A stretch of 64,000 nucleotides of DNA from Pelodera strongyloides (GCA_036852015.1 JAANDG010000055.1:361147-425146), one strand, 5' to 3'; numbered from the stretch's first letter, positions 40,170 to 52,500 are shown. Notes: generated from the sequence alone by a model not told the origin. Made by a program: numbers and translations.

Positions 40170-41893
40170 CACGCCTTGACACGTGAATATGCCTTTGACA
40201 CGCCTGGTGTCACCTGATACACATGAAGTTTTGTTACTTGTGACACATCTTCAAATTAGCTAAGAATGTCAGTAAGCGCAATAATTGAAAGAACTCGACT
40301 CTTATGTGTACTGTGTACTCGACTCTTGGGTAGTCGTAGTCGATTTGTCGTAAATTTAGCAATTATCCAATTTGTATGAGTTGTCACTTAGTGTTTTTAT
40401 TGACAGAATAGATGCCAAATACCATACTAGCTAGCCTACTTTTATCAGTAGGGTTTGTGACAAAACTATGACGAAATAATGTTTCGTTCTGGAGTAAAGT
40501 ACTGTAATCAGTTCCCGTTTTGATCACTTAGGATTTACATATTATGTTTTGTTAAGTTCGTGTCCTAGGCTATTTGAATTCCTAATTCCTAGTTTCTTTC
40601 GGTGAACCGCTCTTTCGAAAGGACTCATATATCTGGTTTAGATCCCTGGTTTATTATTTTATGAGCTTAGCCTAGTTAATTATACTGAGCGTAACCAGTA
40701 TTACTGTACACTGTGGTTGTCACCTAGGGCTATTCACTTGAAAGTGCAGCTTAGGTTAAGCACTAATAGTGCCTTTGTTTTGCTCGTACATATTGTTGTC
40801 GTAGAATATTTTTAAGCAAAGTTCTTTATTTCGTCATTTTATTTTGCACTTTTGTGTGTCTGTGTTTTTGTTGTTTGTTATTGAACTTTCGTTTGGTCCA
40901 GTAAACTTGCACTCAGTTCGTTTGCGTTTTGATCGCGTTATGGTGTTACAATCAATTTGGAATACCTACCCACTTATAATTTGAATGTCAAACTTTATCG
41001 TACGCTTACAACTCATAATGCTGCATCTGATATGCGTACAAGCTTTCCGTATGTATAGTTATATTTCTGAAACAGAACTGTATTTAAAATGCAAGTACTA
41101 GTAGTATCTTTTATGTGTGGTATTGGAAATCGAATTCTTATTGTTAGTCATTTTGGAACAATTACTTGCATTGCTGAGCCGGTAAATTACCGTACTTGAA
41201 AGGGATTTTTATAAACATGTACGTTCTAGTTGGTCCACTTTTTGCATCATGTTTCAAGAGTACTATGTGAAGTCGAATCGACGTAATTTAAAAACATTCA
41301 CTCATGTTCCGATGGACATTCATGTTCCGATACGCATATTCTAGTTGGTCCCCTTTTTGTGCCTTGTGTCCAATTCTACTCGGAATAATTCTTGTTGGTC
41401 AATCAAGGGTCTTCCCGACTACTCTAGTGGGCACTTGACTGCAACACATAACAATGTAATAGTTGACGAAGTCTGTAGAAAGTAGAAAGGGTGGAGGAAT
41501 ACATCTAAGACATGAGTATTTACTACTTGGTTTAGACGTGAACGAGTAATTTGGTAGAACTAACTTTTGTTAGGGGTCCTAGAATATTTTAGTGGTGAGT
41601 ACGTACTGCATTTTAGTTGAACTAAAGACATGAAGTAAAGTAGCATGGTTAGGATTTTGAGAAAAACAAATGTACTTGTTGGAAATTATTTGCTTAATTC
41701 AGAAGTAGATTCTCATGAAGATGAAGCTCCTGAACTGTCGCCATTTTCTAGCTATTTTTTATGGTGACGTATGGGTATGTATACAGTATACGTATACCGT
41801 ATACCAGTCCCTGCATTATATACCGGCTCTATAGGCTATTATGTTAATGTTTGTGGTTTTCAGCGAGATGTTATTTTATAAATAAATGATCAT
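40170..41893. other. intergenic, no gene recognised
   Basis: AT-rich sequence with GTATAC/GTATACC clusters near 41770-41815. No exon chain or repeat family identified. Confidence 0.5.
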
Positions 41894-41901
41894 TTTTCAG
41901 A

Positions 41902-42087
41902 ATGACAATCCTGGGTCCATCGTTGTCTCGTCTGCAGTCTCTATCTCGTCTTGGCTTCTCTCCGTCTCTTCGCAATGCGCACTTCCTCTCATCGGTTCCC
42001 CTTCGTAAAAGGGGCGTTGATGGAGACCTTCCGAAGGACTACTTTAAGGAGGATCAGGTGAGGAGCAGGTTTTGGAGACTACTGTAG
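41902..42087 (+). CDS. small ORF or first exon with mitochondrial-type presequence
   Basis: The ATG follows TTTTTCAG by one base, a typical nematode trans-splice acceptor. The product begins MTILGPSLSRLQSLSRLGFS and is Arg/Ser/Leu-rich, as in mitochondrial targeting peptides, then RKRGVDGDLPKDYFKEDQ. Either a donor (CAG|GTGAGG at 42057/42058) ends exon 1 and later exons were missed, or it is a complete 61-aa protein ending RFWRLL. I found no convincing downstream plus-strand exon before the opposite-strand gene at 43.4 kb. The family is not recognised. Confidence 0.5.
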   Translation: MTILGPSLSRLQSLSRLGFSPSLRNAHFLSSVPLRKRGVDGDLPKDYFKEDQVRSRFWRLL

Positions 42088-42393
42088 AATAACTCAAATG
42101 GATGACACTCGCGCTTGTGCCGCGCACCTTAGGCGGGAAAGAGGTGCGCGGCGAAGAGATGGCGCATTGATCCTAAGAAAATGCGGCATGGGGTGGTGGC
42201 CAACTGGAATTGTACATTTATCGCGCACCCTTGCGCTTGACCCACGTACCCTAGGTCTTAGATAGATCAATTGACCAGATGTTTTATTTAAAACGGTATA
42301 ACCGCTGGTTTTTGAAACGGATTTTGGATCACTGGATTCCCGTGTAGTATGTCATTATATGCAAGTGACTATGATTAGAATAAAAAATCGGGC

Positions 42394-42849
42394 TTAAAGG
42401 GAGAGGCCCACGATAAAAAAGTTTTCCTCAATTTATTTGTAAAGAATGTCCGGAAGTTCAGAAATATTACTGTGAAAACCCCATTGCTCGAAGCCTAGAG
42501 CTCACAGAATTATGTCCCGGCAAACAGTTCGGCCAGGTACCGTAGTCAGAAGCAATTTTTGCGCTTTTAGGCATTACAGTACTGAAAACGCTTACTTACA
42601 ATCGTAGGTAGTTCTTCATTCGTTTAACAATTATTATGTCGAGGAAGAATGCTAAGGGACGGATATAAACCGTATAAACGTATTTTGACGTTGCTGGCTA
42701 CGGTACCTGGCCGAACTGTTTGCCGGGGAATAACTCTGTGAGTTGTAGGTGCAAAGAAATGCGGTTTTCACAGTAACCTTTCTGAAATTCCGGACATTCT
42801 GTGCAAGTAAATTGAGGAAAGCTTTTTTCTCGTGGGCCTCTCCCTTTAA
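42394..42849. repeat. complete family-A foldback element with TTAA ends
   Basis: 456 bp bounded by TTAA on both sides. The arms of about 160 bases start AGGGAGAGGCCCACGA and return as TCGTGGGCCTCTCCCT. The interior carries CCTGGCCGAAC(C/T)GTTTGCCGG blocks in inverted order. It is diverged from the copy at 6834-7312. No ORF; consistent with a non-autonomous TTAA-targeting DNA transposon. Confidence 0.85.
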
Positions 42850-43249
42850 TCAATCCGAGCTCTGAGCATAAATACATACGAATTCAGTTGTTCGTCACTC
42901 TTTTCAAAAAGTGGCAGTTATCGGAAACCGAGCTGATTGTGAATTGTGATACTTTATGATGACACTTGACTTAGAGATACTTTGCAAGCGCAACGTTTTA
43001 TTTAATAAGTCACTGTGTGATTTGTGGAATTGTTTAATGCCTTCACAGTATGTAATTCTGGAGTAATTGTAAGGTCTCTTTAGAGTTCGGGCTTAATTTT
43101 CTTGGAATATCTATTGGTTAATACTTGTAGTCCATTAAGTAGACAGAATTGAGCGTTTTGCGATGTTGCTCGATGTCGCCCTGAAATGGTGTGTAGTCAT
43201 ACGGTAGTTCGTTGGTGTGAACTTAGCGCCTCTACTTTCTTTCTTCCTC

Positions 43250-43345
43250 TCACTCTCTCTCTCTCTCTCGCTCTCGCTCTCTCAGGTACTGGTCTCTCTC
43301 TCTCGCTCTCGCTCTCTCTGTACTGGTCTCTCTCTCTCTATAGTG
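43250..43345. repeat. CT microsatellite
   Basis: Interrupted (CT)n blocks with CTGGT interruptions, next to the last exon of the minus-strand gene at 43384. Confidence 0.85.
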
Positions 43346-43383
43346 GCATATCTCTCTGTGTACTGGCATCTCTCTCTATTTCG

Positions 43384-45598
43384 TTAAGATTTGCAAAATT
43401 TCACCTCCGACCCATTGCCAAGGACTTTCTCACTCGTCTCATATCCACCACGCTTCTTCCTTTCGGGAATCACAGGTCCTGTAGGAATTTAAGCAGGATT
43501 TAGAGGCTGTTGTAAAATAAAATGTAGAAATGCTTAGCCATAATACTCTATTGAATTATATAGGCGAACGTGGTCCCTGGGTGTTGATCAAAACATATCC
43601 AGTCCGAACGGTAGCTTTATATATGTGTATGCGTTAAACCGTCAGGTACAAATATAAATTATGTAAAGAAAATTAGCTAATATTTATAAATAAATTATTA
43701 TATATTTTTTTTGAAAAATTATCTCACCGGCCTTATTCGTTTCGTTTGCTCCGTCCGGCGTTGGCGTCGTCTTGGCTTCTTTTTCCTTTTCATGTCGAAA
43801 AGACTCCACAATGGCCTGCTCTACTCTTTGTACTTCTTCCTTCTGCTCCCTTTGGTGGTCGACCTGCTGGATGGTCTCCTGCGTGTAGGTGGTGGGGAGC
43901 ACCTTACCCAGAATGTTCACCTCCCGTTCACCCTTGGTACTAACACTTGCTTGCTCCTTGTCGGATTGCATATTGTTGAGCTGCTCCTTGCGTTCGTCTT
44001 TCTCGGTGTCACTGATTTCGTCGGATGTTCGAACCCGACCGATGCTTACTGGTTTGAACTGACGATTGCGGAGTTTACGAGAAGAAGGTCGATTTGGAGG
44101 TCGAGGAGCTTCACCCTCTTCTCCGGCTGAGAGACGACTATCAGAGGGAGATTTTTGAGGAGCAGGAGCTGGTTCTTCGCGACCGGAATCGCTGTGATCT
44201 GGCGATTGGTTGGCTCCGTACTGAGGTACTGCTTTATGAGTGCCTCCATGATTTGGTGGAACTTGCTGGCTTGTTTGATATGACTGTTGAGAGGATCTGG
44301 TGTTGAGACGTTGTCCACCAGTCTGTCTGTCTTCATAGTTCTGGTTCTGGGATTCTCTGCTATTGAAATTGTGTGCAGAAGTCTGTCTGTCATCGCAGTA
44401 CTGACTGTAGGTAACCCCGGGAATTCGACCGGCTGCTTCGTAGACGGGACCACTTCGGTATTGACGGTAGGGATTCTGGTCCGATGTGTCTTTACGTAGC
44501 GGAGAATTATGGGAGCGTCTGCTCGATGGTCTTGACTTGGTCTGTAAGGCTTTCGTCCTACCACGCGGTACCGATTGTGTACGAAGTTGTTGTTGTGGGA
44601 TACGCTCCTCGGCCGTGACCATACCAGCTCTGTCTAGGATATATTGAGATTCGGTGATTTGTGGTGGGATGTAGAGCGAGGAGATGGGAGACTGCGGGTG
44701 TGGATCGGGTAGACCTTAAATATAAATACTTTAATAAATGCCGCACTTAGCTTCATAGATTTCTGTATAATGTGTCACTTTATTTATTCTTCATTTTTGT
44801 ATTTGTGCTACTGTTGACTGTTGCTTTACTCGACAAAACTGTACGTTGCATATATTTTTCTCATGAATTTTATGTGTGCGTAATAAATTATTATTAGAAA
44901 GTCAACAGTATTAAAGTAAAAGTTGTGTATGCGACAAAAAAAGTACAACAAATAAGTGGAGAAACAATATCAGACCTTGACGCTGAACTTGTCCAAGCCT
45001 TTGATGTGACTGAGGCTGAGACTGTGGTTCGTAGTCCATTACACCTACGAAGAAGCCGGGATCCAGTTCGACGGCTCGCTCCTCTGAATTAGAACGTCTT
45101 AGGTATGCTGAAGTCGGATCCGTTCGTTTTATGGGTTTGCGAGGTAGCATATCGACGCTCAGTATTGGAGAGGAATCGGGGCTTGTCTGCAGTAGGATTT
45201 TAGGCATCGTAATTCTGCCATGGGTCACCAGGCACCAGGCATTAATACACTACCACACATATCTAGCGAAATCAGTCTAAATTGTGGATGCTCAATATAA
45301 GTACACGTCTCTCACTGGTCTCTCTCTCTCCCTCTCTATATCTCTCTTACACAGATCACATAGTTAGATAATTATGTGTATCTAATAAAATAGTGCGAAT
45401 GGTCATTATAAGTGATCACCAGTCTTCGACGCATCCACATGTCTCCATTGTGCATCGTAGAATCCGTCCTCGTATCCTTTGGAGTAGGATTCAAATTCGG
45501 GCTGAACCTTGGGAACGAGTTGATTGTTCGAGAAGAGGACTGGAGGACTGGACTCGGTGAACCAGGGAGGTTCACGGGGAGGGAAGGCCTGAAAATGG
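43384..45598 (-). CDS. unrecognised Gln/Ser/Pro-rich, probably disordered protein
   Basis: Exons 5'->3' on minus: 45598-45420, 45214 or 45186 to 44976, 44714-43728 (987 bases), 43478-43384. The last three join in phase (CAA G|GT; GCC G|GA). The large exon is low-complexity, rich in Q, S, R, P and E, ends with a Glu/Lys/Gln-rich segment, and the final exon reads GPVIPERKKRGGYE...FCKS before TAA. The exon at 45598 (YSKGYEDGFYDAQWRHVDA) looks coding, but its join to the next exon is out of phase as drawn, so a small exon is missing; the start codon is not located. No catalytic domain, membrane segment or signal peptide seen. A cytoskeletal or scaffold role would be a guess. Confidence 0.65.
44819..44899. 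repeat. dispersed repeat with ATAAATTATTATT tail, copy 2
   Basis: Matches 1215-1295 closely (TTGCTTTACTCGACAAAACT...CTCATGAATTTTATGTGTGCGTAATAAATTATTATTA). It sits in an intron of the Gln-rich gene. Confidence 0.6.
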
Positions 45599-46663
45599 GA
45601 TGAGGATATTGATTAATTAATTATTGTTGATTGATTAATTTTTACACTGTCCTGACTTTGAGTCCCTATTCTTGCTATTCTTGTGTGTAGTTATTTTATT
45701 TGTTAGATAACATCTAAAAACCCCTAGCATATGCGTATTTTATTGGTTGTGAATTAACCTACGTCCATGTGCCCGGTCGTGGCGTTTTTTGAGTTCGTTT
45801 GAAATTTGAAAGATAATAATTAACTCTTTATATAGTCATGCAATGCTCCACTTCATATGTAAATTGTATCGGCGGCCTTGGTTTATATATTGAATTTCAA
45901 CGTTTCTCGTTCAGGGCGCGTTCGGGATTGATTTTCCGAAAGGAAACTCGGCCAAATCGTCGTTCGGGATGGACATTTTGGAAACGTTCCAATGCTTGGA
46001 GAAAACATAAAATACAGTATGAATTAGCATGGAAAATTTGAAAAAAATGCGCGGGAAACGTTTTTCGCAAGCTAATTCATACTGTATTTTTTTGTTTTCT
46101 CCAAGCATTGGAACGTTTCCAAACTGTCCATCCCGAACGAGGATTTGGCCGAGTTTCCTTTCGGAAAATCAATCCCGAACGCGCCCTTAATTGATTGGAA
46201 TTGAAAAGATTACTTTTGTCATTCCATTCGATGTGCGTAAATGAAAGATCGCCGATCAAGTTTTGAGGAATTTTCTGTATATCTCGCTTCCCCACCGCTC
46301 TCCCTATCTTTATTCCCTCTCTTCCTATTTTCTCCCTCTCCCTCCCTCCCTATCTCTCTACGTCCCTCCCTAAGCTAAGCGCCCCGGAACTTACCCTAAT
46401 GGCCAAGTGTTTCCATTGCGTAACCCCCATGTGTGTCCCGCATCCTCATTAGTTCATCTGCTGTGATGGCGGTCAAAAGAAAAGAACTGGTAATTGAAGT
46501 CAAACTAGACGTTGAAGAAAAAAAAGTACACCAAAGCTAAGTATAAAATTATAAAACATGACGTAACTCACTCAAGCACGTCACGGCGTAAATTAGATTT
46601 GGTTGCGGGCCGAAACATTTTATTGGGGATATGTGGTCACTCAAATATGCTAATTTGTACCAG
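45599..46663. other. interval between divergent genes, contains a foldback element
   Basis: Besides the foldback at 45913-46187 it must hold the first exons of the thioredoxin-like gene and possibly of the Gln-rich gene. A possible N-terminal exon segment reads DLVAGRNILLG near 46590-46625, but its splice sites are poor. A CT-rich run lies at about 46315-46370. Confidence 0.4.
45913..46187. repeat. foldback element with 110-120-bp arms
   Basis: The left end AGGGCGCGTTCGGGATTGAT is mirrored exactly at the right (ATCAATCCCGAACGCGCCCT); the arms continue through GGAAACGTTCCAATGCTTGG and enclose a short loop. No clear target duplication seen. No coding content. Confidence 0.85.
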
Positions 46664-47800
46664 TCTCCGTAGATGGTCTGAGCCAGCTAGAGGTGAGTGG
46701 CGTGTGCGTTTGTCGAGAAGCTTATGGCTAGTATATGTATATGTTCATTTCAGCCCGTCATCCTCTACTTCTCGGCTGGCTGGTGTCCGAGCTGTCGTCA
46801 ACTGACGCCCAAGCTTGCGGTACGGTAATATTTCACGGTTTACATACTACCAAAAATAACATGGAATAGAATTCTACTAACCATTCCAGCTTTTCTTGGC
46901 AGAGGAGGAGTATGATAGTACGGTGTTTTATATAATTTATAGGAGTTCATCAAAGAAACGAACCGTATTTGTTATTTTTAGTGGGATGTAGAAGCGAAAT
47001 TATTGTTGCTTTCTTTGGGAATTCAACTAATTCGATTCCGATTCAGAAATTCCACTCCACGATAAAGGATCGCGATGTGCACATTGTGTGGGTTTCGAGA
47101 GATAAGACTGAGGAGGACCAACTTGACTATTATGAGAGAAAACTGCCCGATTGGGAGTATGTCCCCTTTGGAGATGAGAACGTGAAGTGGGAATTGAAAG
47201 CTATTAGGATTCATTTTTATTTTATGAGTTTACGTTGATGTGTTCGCGTTTAAATAATCAACAAAAAACGACCACTCACCACTGGGCTTTTCGTTTTCCA
47301 AGCAGAAGCCGAAGTTTACTACGTAGAATTTAGGCAAGAAATGGTGGTCGGCTGAGTTTGTACTTTGTATCAATTTATTTTGACTTTCTAGAGCTTTCAT
47401 GGATAAATATGGAGTGAAGACCATTCCCGCTCTCCGACTCGTGGATGCCAAGGGGAAGGTGGTTAGTGACGAGATCAGGAAGCACGTCGAGGTGAGTATG
47501 GTTTTTGTATTCACCGGCAAAGCGGTATGGTACGCGATTTTGAAACGTATCCGTGGATTTATGCAAACTTCTGTGCCCCAATAACACCACAGCAGTTTGC
47601 CTATAACATGCCCAGTGTACGCTTCAAACCACGTGCGATATCGCTTTATGAACTCCATGAAAACTATAAATCTATCAACTAAAACGATATATAATATATC
47701 AACTGTTCAGGAGGGTTGGAAAAAGGACCCGGAGGGAGTGGTAGACAAGTGGGCTGAACTTTGTGAGAAACAAGGAATTAACAGTGGATGGAAGAAATGA
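46664..47800 (+). CDS. tryparedoxin / nucleoredoxin-like thioredoxin-fold protein (N-terminus not located)
   Basis: Thiol-disulfide oxidoreductase of the nucleoredoxin-like group. Exons 46664-46692, 46754-46819, 47047-47186, 47392-47491, 47711-47800 join in phase to about 141 codons. The first covers a segment like the family's 'VDALxGKPVVLYFSA' lead-in (SVDGLSQLE|PVILYFSAGWCPSC), with the redox pair in WCPSC. Then KLAKFHSTIKDRDVHIVWVSRD, WEYVPFGDENVK, YGVKTIPALRLVDA with the cis-Pro before Ala, and a C-terminal helix ending NSGWKK. The first exon starts in phase 1, so at least one upstream exon with the Met is missing. Intron 4 carries a short foldback repeat. AATAAA lies at 47896-47901. No signal peptide is visible in the part read. 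Confidence 0.85.
47516..47652. repeat. short GTTTTTGAAACG-family copy in thioredoxin-like gene intron
   Basis: Starts AAAGCGGTATGGTACGCGATTTTGAAACGTA and ends GTACGCTTCAAACCACGTGCGATATCGCTTTA, the inverted partner. It lies wholly between two exons of the thioredoxin-like gene. Confidence 0.7.
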
Positions 47801-48340
47801 ACAGGAGGTTATTATTAAGTTTTGATTTTAACTTTTTTCATTTGAGAAAATTACTAGCTTTATTCTCTGAATTTTGTATACGTATCTTAATTATTAATAA
47901 AGTTTGATTTTAGCTTTTTATTGGAGAAAATTACTTGTTCTGTGAATTTTGTGATGTGAGCGATTGTCGATCGGGCATTACAAATTTTTACAGTATGCCA
48001 TACGTAAGTGAGCTTGAGTGTTTGAGGCTTTGGGGGTAGTTTTCTTGTAGGAAGCTGTGTGTGTATTATAGCCCTTTCTTGTAAATTACGGAGCGTGTGC
48101 TTGTTGTCTAAGATGATATGTATATTATACTAATTATTGACTTTATTATTTATATTAGTCGTAATAAGTAATTTGTCTCTTTGTGTATGTTTCGATTATC
48201 ACATCAAATGCAAGTATTAAACCATGATAAAAAATATTATTTATTTTTCATTTAAATGAAATAGCGAATGAGCTGTAAGCGAGGCACGGCAATGTGGTAG
48301 AAAATGAGAAAAAATCTCACTCTCATTGTCAGTGGGCGGG

Positions 48341-48742
48341 TATCATATCCAGTGTCCTTACCTTACCTTACCTCTAAGGTATCTAAGGTAAGGTAAGTAG
48401 GTGGATATCATATAGTTGTGAATCATATCCAGTGACCTTACCTTACCTTACCTCTAAGGTATCTAAGGTAAGGTAAGTAGGTGGATATCATATAGTTGTG
48501 AATCATATCCAGTGACCTTACCTTACCTTACCTCTAAGGTATCTAAGGTAAGGTAAGTAGGTGGATATCATATAGTTGTGAATCATATCCAGTGACCTTA
48601 CCTTACCTTACCTCTAAGGTATCTAAGGTAAGGTAAGTAGGTGGATATCATATAGTTGTGAATCATATCCAGTGACCTTACCTTACCTTACCTCTAAGGT
48701 ATCTAAGGTAAGGTAAGTAGGTGGATATCATATAGTTGTGAA
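48341..48742. repeat. 80-bp tandem satellite, five units, each a potential hairpin
   Basis: The unit phase is fixed by AATCATATCC at 48421, 48501, 48581 and 48661, an exact 80-base period; the first unit (from 48341) differs slightly. Each unit contains CTTACCTTACCT and, after a 12-base loop, its complement AGGTAAGGTAAG. The later units are virtually identical, pointing to recent amplification. A related motif (CTAAGGTATCTAAGGTAAGG) recurs at 49927-49960. Confidence 0.95.
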
Positions 48743-49454
48743 TGTGTCTGATAAGGAGGTTCATTAGAATTCCTTATATTAGATGAAAGATGGGCTCTGG
48801 GGAAGATCCATCAAGGTTAGTTTCAAGCTTATCGTGCAAGAAAGATACCCACCACTGTACAATTTAGTAGGGAATATTTACATAAAAAACCGAATCCACG
48901 GATCTAATTCGGGATTCTTAACGAAGAATATATGAACACAATATAATAAAAAATAAACGAAAATACCGGTTTCAAACGACCAAACTTTGTTGAAACTAGA
49001 AATTACAGTGACTCTACTTTATCACTACGATAGCGTCCAGTTAGATACGGTAAATTTTTATATTTATAAGGAGATCAATGGTTTTGTCATTTTGCATGTA
49101 CTTGTTTACAAGATTACTTGTTTACTTGTTACATTTAGTGGGGACAGAAACAGGACGGAATCAAATTCTACGGCGGTTTTACTTATGAAGCCGACCCTTT
49201 AGGAAAACTAGAGTCTTATACATTTGGCAATGTTTAAAAAAATCAATAAATCAATAACTGAGGAGACACTAAGCTGGCACTGGATGCATTATATCACAGA
49301 TGAAGGCAACTTATTAATTGGAAAATTAATGGGCAATTACTGAATACTGATTAGATATACAATTAGTCAATTAAGAATACTGATTATAGAGGTGACTAGA
49401 GGTTCGAATAATAATCTACTGTGGTCCAATCAATATATTCTGTTGGAACTCTCA

Positions 49455-49575
49455 ATAAAGCGGTACGGCACTTGGTTTTTGAACGTACGCTAGATAACTG
49501 CATTTCGACTTTACCTGCACAGTCGCAGCACAGAATGGAAAATTTTTCACAAACCACGTGCTATACCGTTTTAAT
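49455..49575. repeat. short GTTTTTGAAACG-family copy at the unc-5 3' side
   Basis: Left end AAAGCGGTACGGCACTTGGTTTTTGAACGTAC and right end ACCACGTGCTATACCGTTTTAAT are an inverted pair. It lies just beyond the unc-5 stop codon at 49584 and so may be part of its 3' UTR. Confidence 0.7.
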
Positions 49576-49583
49576 GTACTGTA

Positions 49584-52500
49584 TTAGGGTGAAAGGGGAT
49601 ACGGTAGCTGAGGTAGTAGCTGGTCCAGGAGGGCGACGGCGTCCGGACGTCCCATTATTCGAAGGGTTTGCAGGAGATCTGGTACAGCACGGGTGGATCC
49701 GGCTTCTGAAGCTTCCCACAAATCAAGGAGAAGGGAAGTGGGAGAACAACCGGGACGAGTAGCGAAGAACTGAAAGAATGAGGTTTAATTTTTTATATAT
49801 GTAATTATCTCAAGCCTAAGCCTTAGGCTAGTAATTCGAGCTTTCGTATGGAGCCGAATTGCCCACGATAGAAGAAAATGGAAGGCAGAGATCCACGCAA
49901 CTTGCTCAAGCTGCTGAAGATGGATCTCTAAGGTATCTAAGGTAAGGTAAGGTAAGGTATTTGTATGCTTGAATCATCATCCTAAAGCCTAAACCCCAAA
50001 TGTTGGGTCGGAAATGGAAAGGAAAGAAATTTCCATACTCGTGTGCTGTGAAATAACGTGTCATAGCACTTGAAACCACAGGAAATCACATTCACTCACT
50101 TGAACATATCGGTCGTATTTCAATTTCTTGGCGAGTGCCCGCCAGTCTCGGGAGCAGTCTGTGGGTGGATCGAGGAGCTGGGCGAGGGCTTGTTTGATCG
50201 GGAGCGGGAGCAGGAACTCCCCACTGACCACCTTGTCCTCCCCGGTGACACTTCCCTCCACCATGTCGTACTCATCAGCGAGACGGAGGTTGATCACGTG
50301 TCTCTCGGCACTATTGGATTTTTGGTAGACGACTAGGCGACCTGGAAACAATTGATACATATAATATGAAATGTTAGCTAGAAATTGCACAGTTGTGAGA
50401 CTTCGTAGGTAAAATCTGCAATAAAATAGCTTATAATTCGAGAATTGTAACTATGCTAATAGGTAATCGGTATACTAATAAATACTACAGTGCAATACAG
50501 TATGTGCGTACGGCTGTACCGTCAAACTACATACAGTATGGTCAGGTTTCTATAAATAATGCCCTAGCGAGCTTGTGTAAGAAAAAAAAGTTCCTTACCC
50601 TCGAACTGTTCCATTGTTATTGATTGTTCACAATCAATCGATATCGTACAATGGAGTCCATTTTGGGCGCACCATTGATGGTGTGCGCTAGGAATTTCCT
50701 GAATAGATGTAAATATAAAGTAGGTTGTGTGTGGAGCTCCGTACATTAGGATATGCCAAACACTACAGCAAGCGATATGACAAGGAACCTGACAGTCCTC
50801 TCACTCTGCCCGTTACAGCGCTTCGAGAGAGAAATAATATAGCTAAGCTACGATCGCTAGGAATACCGTTAAGGTTAGGGGCACTACCTAGCCTGATACA
50901 GGTAACCACGGTAACTTACCACTAGCGGAGGTCCCTTTGTGTTGAATCCATGTGAAATGTCCTCAAGACAAAAGCAGAGGTCGCCTTCTGGTTGCATTAC
51001 AAAATGTGATGAGTGTCCTAATAATAATGCTCCTTCTTCTTGCTGACGGAGGGTTTCTATTGCGGTGCCCGTCTCCGGAACACAGTAGACACGGAGGTCG
51101 AAGTCACCGGACGACTGAAAATAGAGAGGAGGTAGAGAATAGAAAGACAGAAGGAATAGAGTGAGAGATGATAGAGAGAGAGAGAGTGAGAGAGAGAGAA
51201 TACATATAGCTATAGGGAGAGAATACAAAAAGGAAATTGAGTTATAGGGATAGAGGAATGAGAGAATATAGAGAAAATTAGAGAATTGATTGCTAACGCA
51301 GAGGGAGATCGTTTTTTCTTTAAACCGAATATACTAATCAAAGGGCGGATTGAGAAAATAATAATAAGGACTTAAAATAAAAACGATTAAAATTGATTTA
51401 ACTAAAAAAATAAATCACCTGTTGGTGTGATGCATAACATGCAATATGGACCCTCTTGGCTGGAGGAAGAGAAGGCCGACGTTGTTGTCCCGATAGAACT
51501 ATTCTGAAGTTAATTCTGCTATGATATGTTCATGATTGAAAAGCGAAGCGGAGTAACACCTGGTTGTTGCAACGAATGTTGGGATAACTGTATACCCAGG
51601 CATCACTGATGTCTTTTTTTTTCTATTATCTAGTTTCTTCGTTGCACGAGAATATTGCCCCTTTTCCTCTCTTGCGAAAATCCGTTGAAGTAGTCGCGAT
51701 AGTAATACAACTAGTCCTTAAAGACGGAAGACAAATATCCCCGCAATGAAACATCATGAAAGTCAGAAATTTAAAGCAGCAAATAAGTACCATACCTTCC
51801 AAATGATTCCGTCATCACGTGACTCCATCCAAACTTCCCGCTACTCCCACTTTCCACATGCAAATGTACAGTGGTATTCAACGTCTCTTCGCCCTGTCGA
51901 ACTGCCTGAAGAAGACCACATGCTCTTATTTTTAAAGCGGTATTGCATGTGCTTTTCGATGTACTCGGTCTGCAGAGCACAAATTATGTAATTGATAAGT
52001 GATCGGTGCACAGCGTACAAATTGTCATGTGCTAGCTCAAATTATGTTCGGGCGCGGGAAAAAACTTGACCCATCAATGGGGTAACAATCACGGGCAGGA
52101 AATTTCGTTTTCTAGGTATAGTAAACCGAAAAAGCCTGAAAGAGATTAACATATAAGAAATCCCATACCCTTTTCCATCCGTATCCCTCATCGGCCCACA
52201 CACTGAATGTCCAATTGTCCCTGGGGAAAGTGGCCGCACAGTGTTTCACCGACACAATCACTGGCCTCCTCAGGGAGACTGGGGAACTCTCCCCGGCACA
52301 TTCACCGAACATCACAACGGGGGAGAGACAGACCTCATCGGCTGAAAAAGAGGAGAAATGAGCATTACTCGAACCAACAAAAATGCGATGTTGATTCGAA
52401 ACGCGGCAATCCATTCCAAAGCTCGGATTCATGAGCAGCCCGATGCCTTATAAAATAGACATCTACACATACTATACTCGCCTCAGTGGAGAGCTAGCTA

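Larger units (their letters stand above)
42088..43383. other. interval with foldback element and CT repeat, no gene recognised
   Basis: Holds half of a short GTTTTTGAAACG-family copy (42286-42345), the complete family-A foldback (42394-42849) and a CT microsatellite near 43250-43345. No exon chain was found. Confidence 0.5.
47801..49583. other. interval between convergent genes
   Basis: 3' flank of the thioredoxin-like gene (poly-A signal at 47896) and of unc-5. It contains the 80-bp satellite at 48341-48742 and part of a short dispersed repeat at 49455-49575. Otherwise AT-rich with no gene. Confidence 0.6.

Noticed and set aside
43186..43503. Plus-strand 105-codon frame with Leu/Ser runs
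   Set aside because: Its first half is a CT microsatellite and its second half overlaps, antisense, the terminal exon (43478-43384) of the minus-strand gene, which joins in phase with its neighbour.
46943..46980. Possible exon EFIKETN in the thioredoxin-like gene
   Set aside because: Neither available donor gives a phase compatible with the next exon, whereas joining 46819 directly to 47047 gives KLAKFHSTIKDRDVHIVWVSRD, which fits the family without gaps.
48341..48742. CRISPR-like array
   Set aside because: The whole 80-bp unit repeats, without unique spacers, in a eukaryotic intergenic region; it is a satellite.
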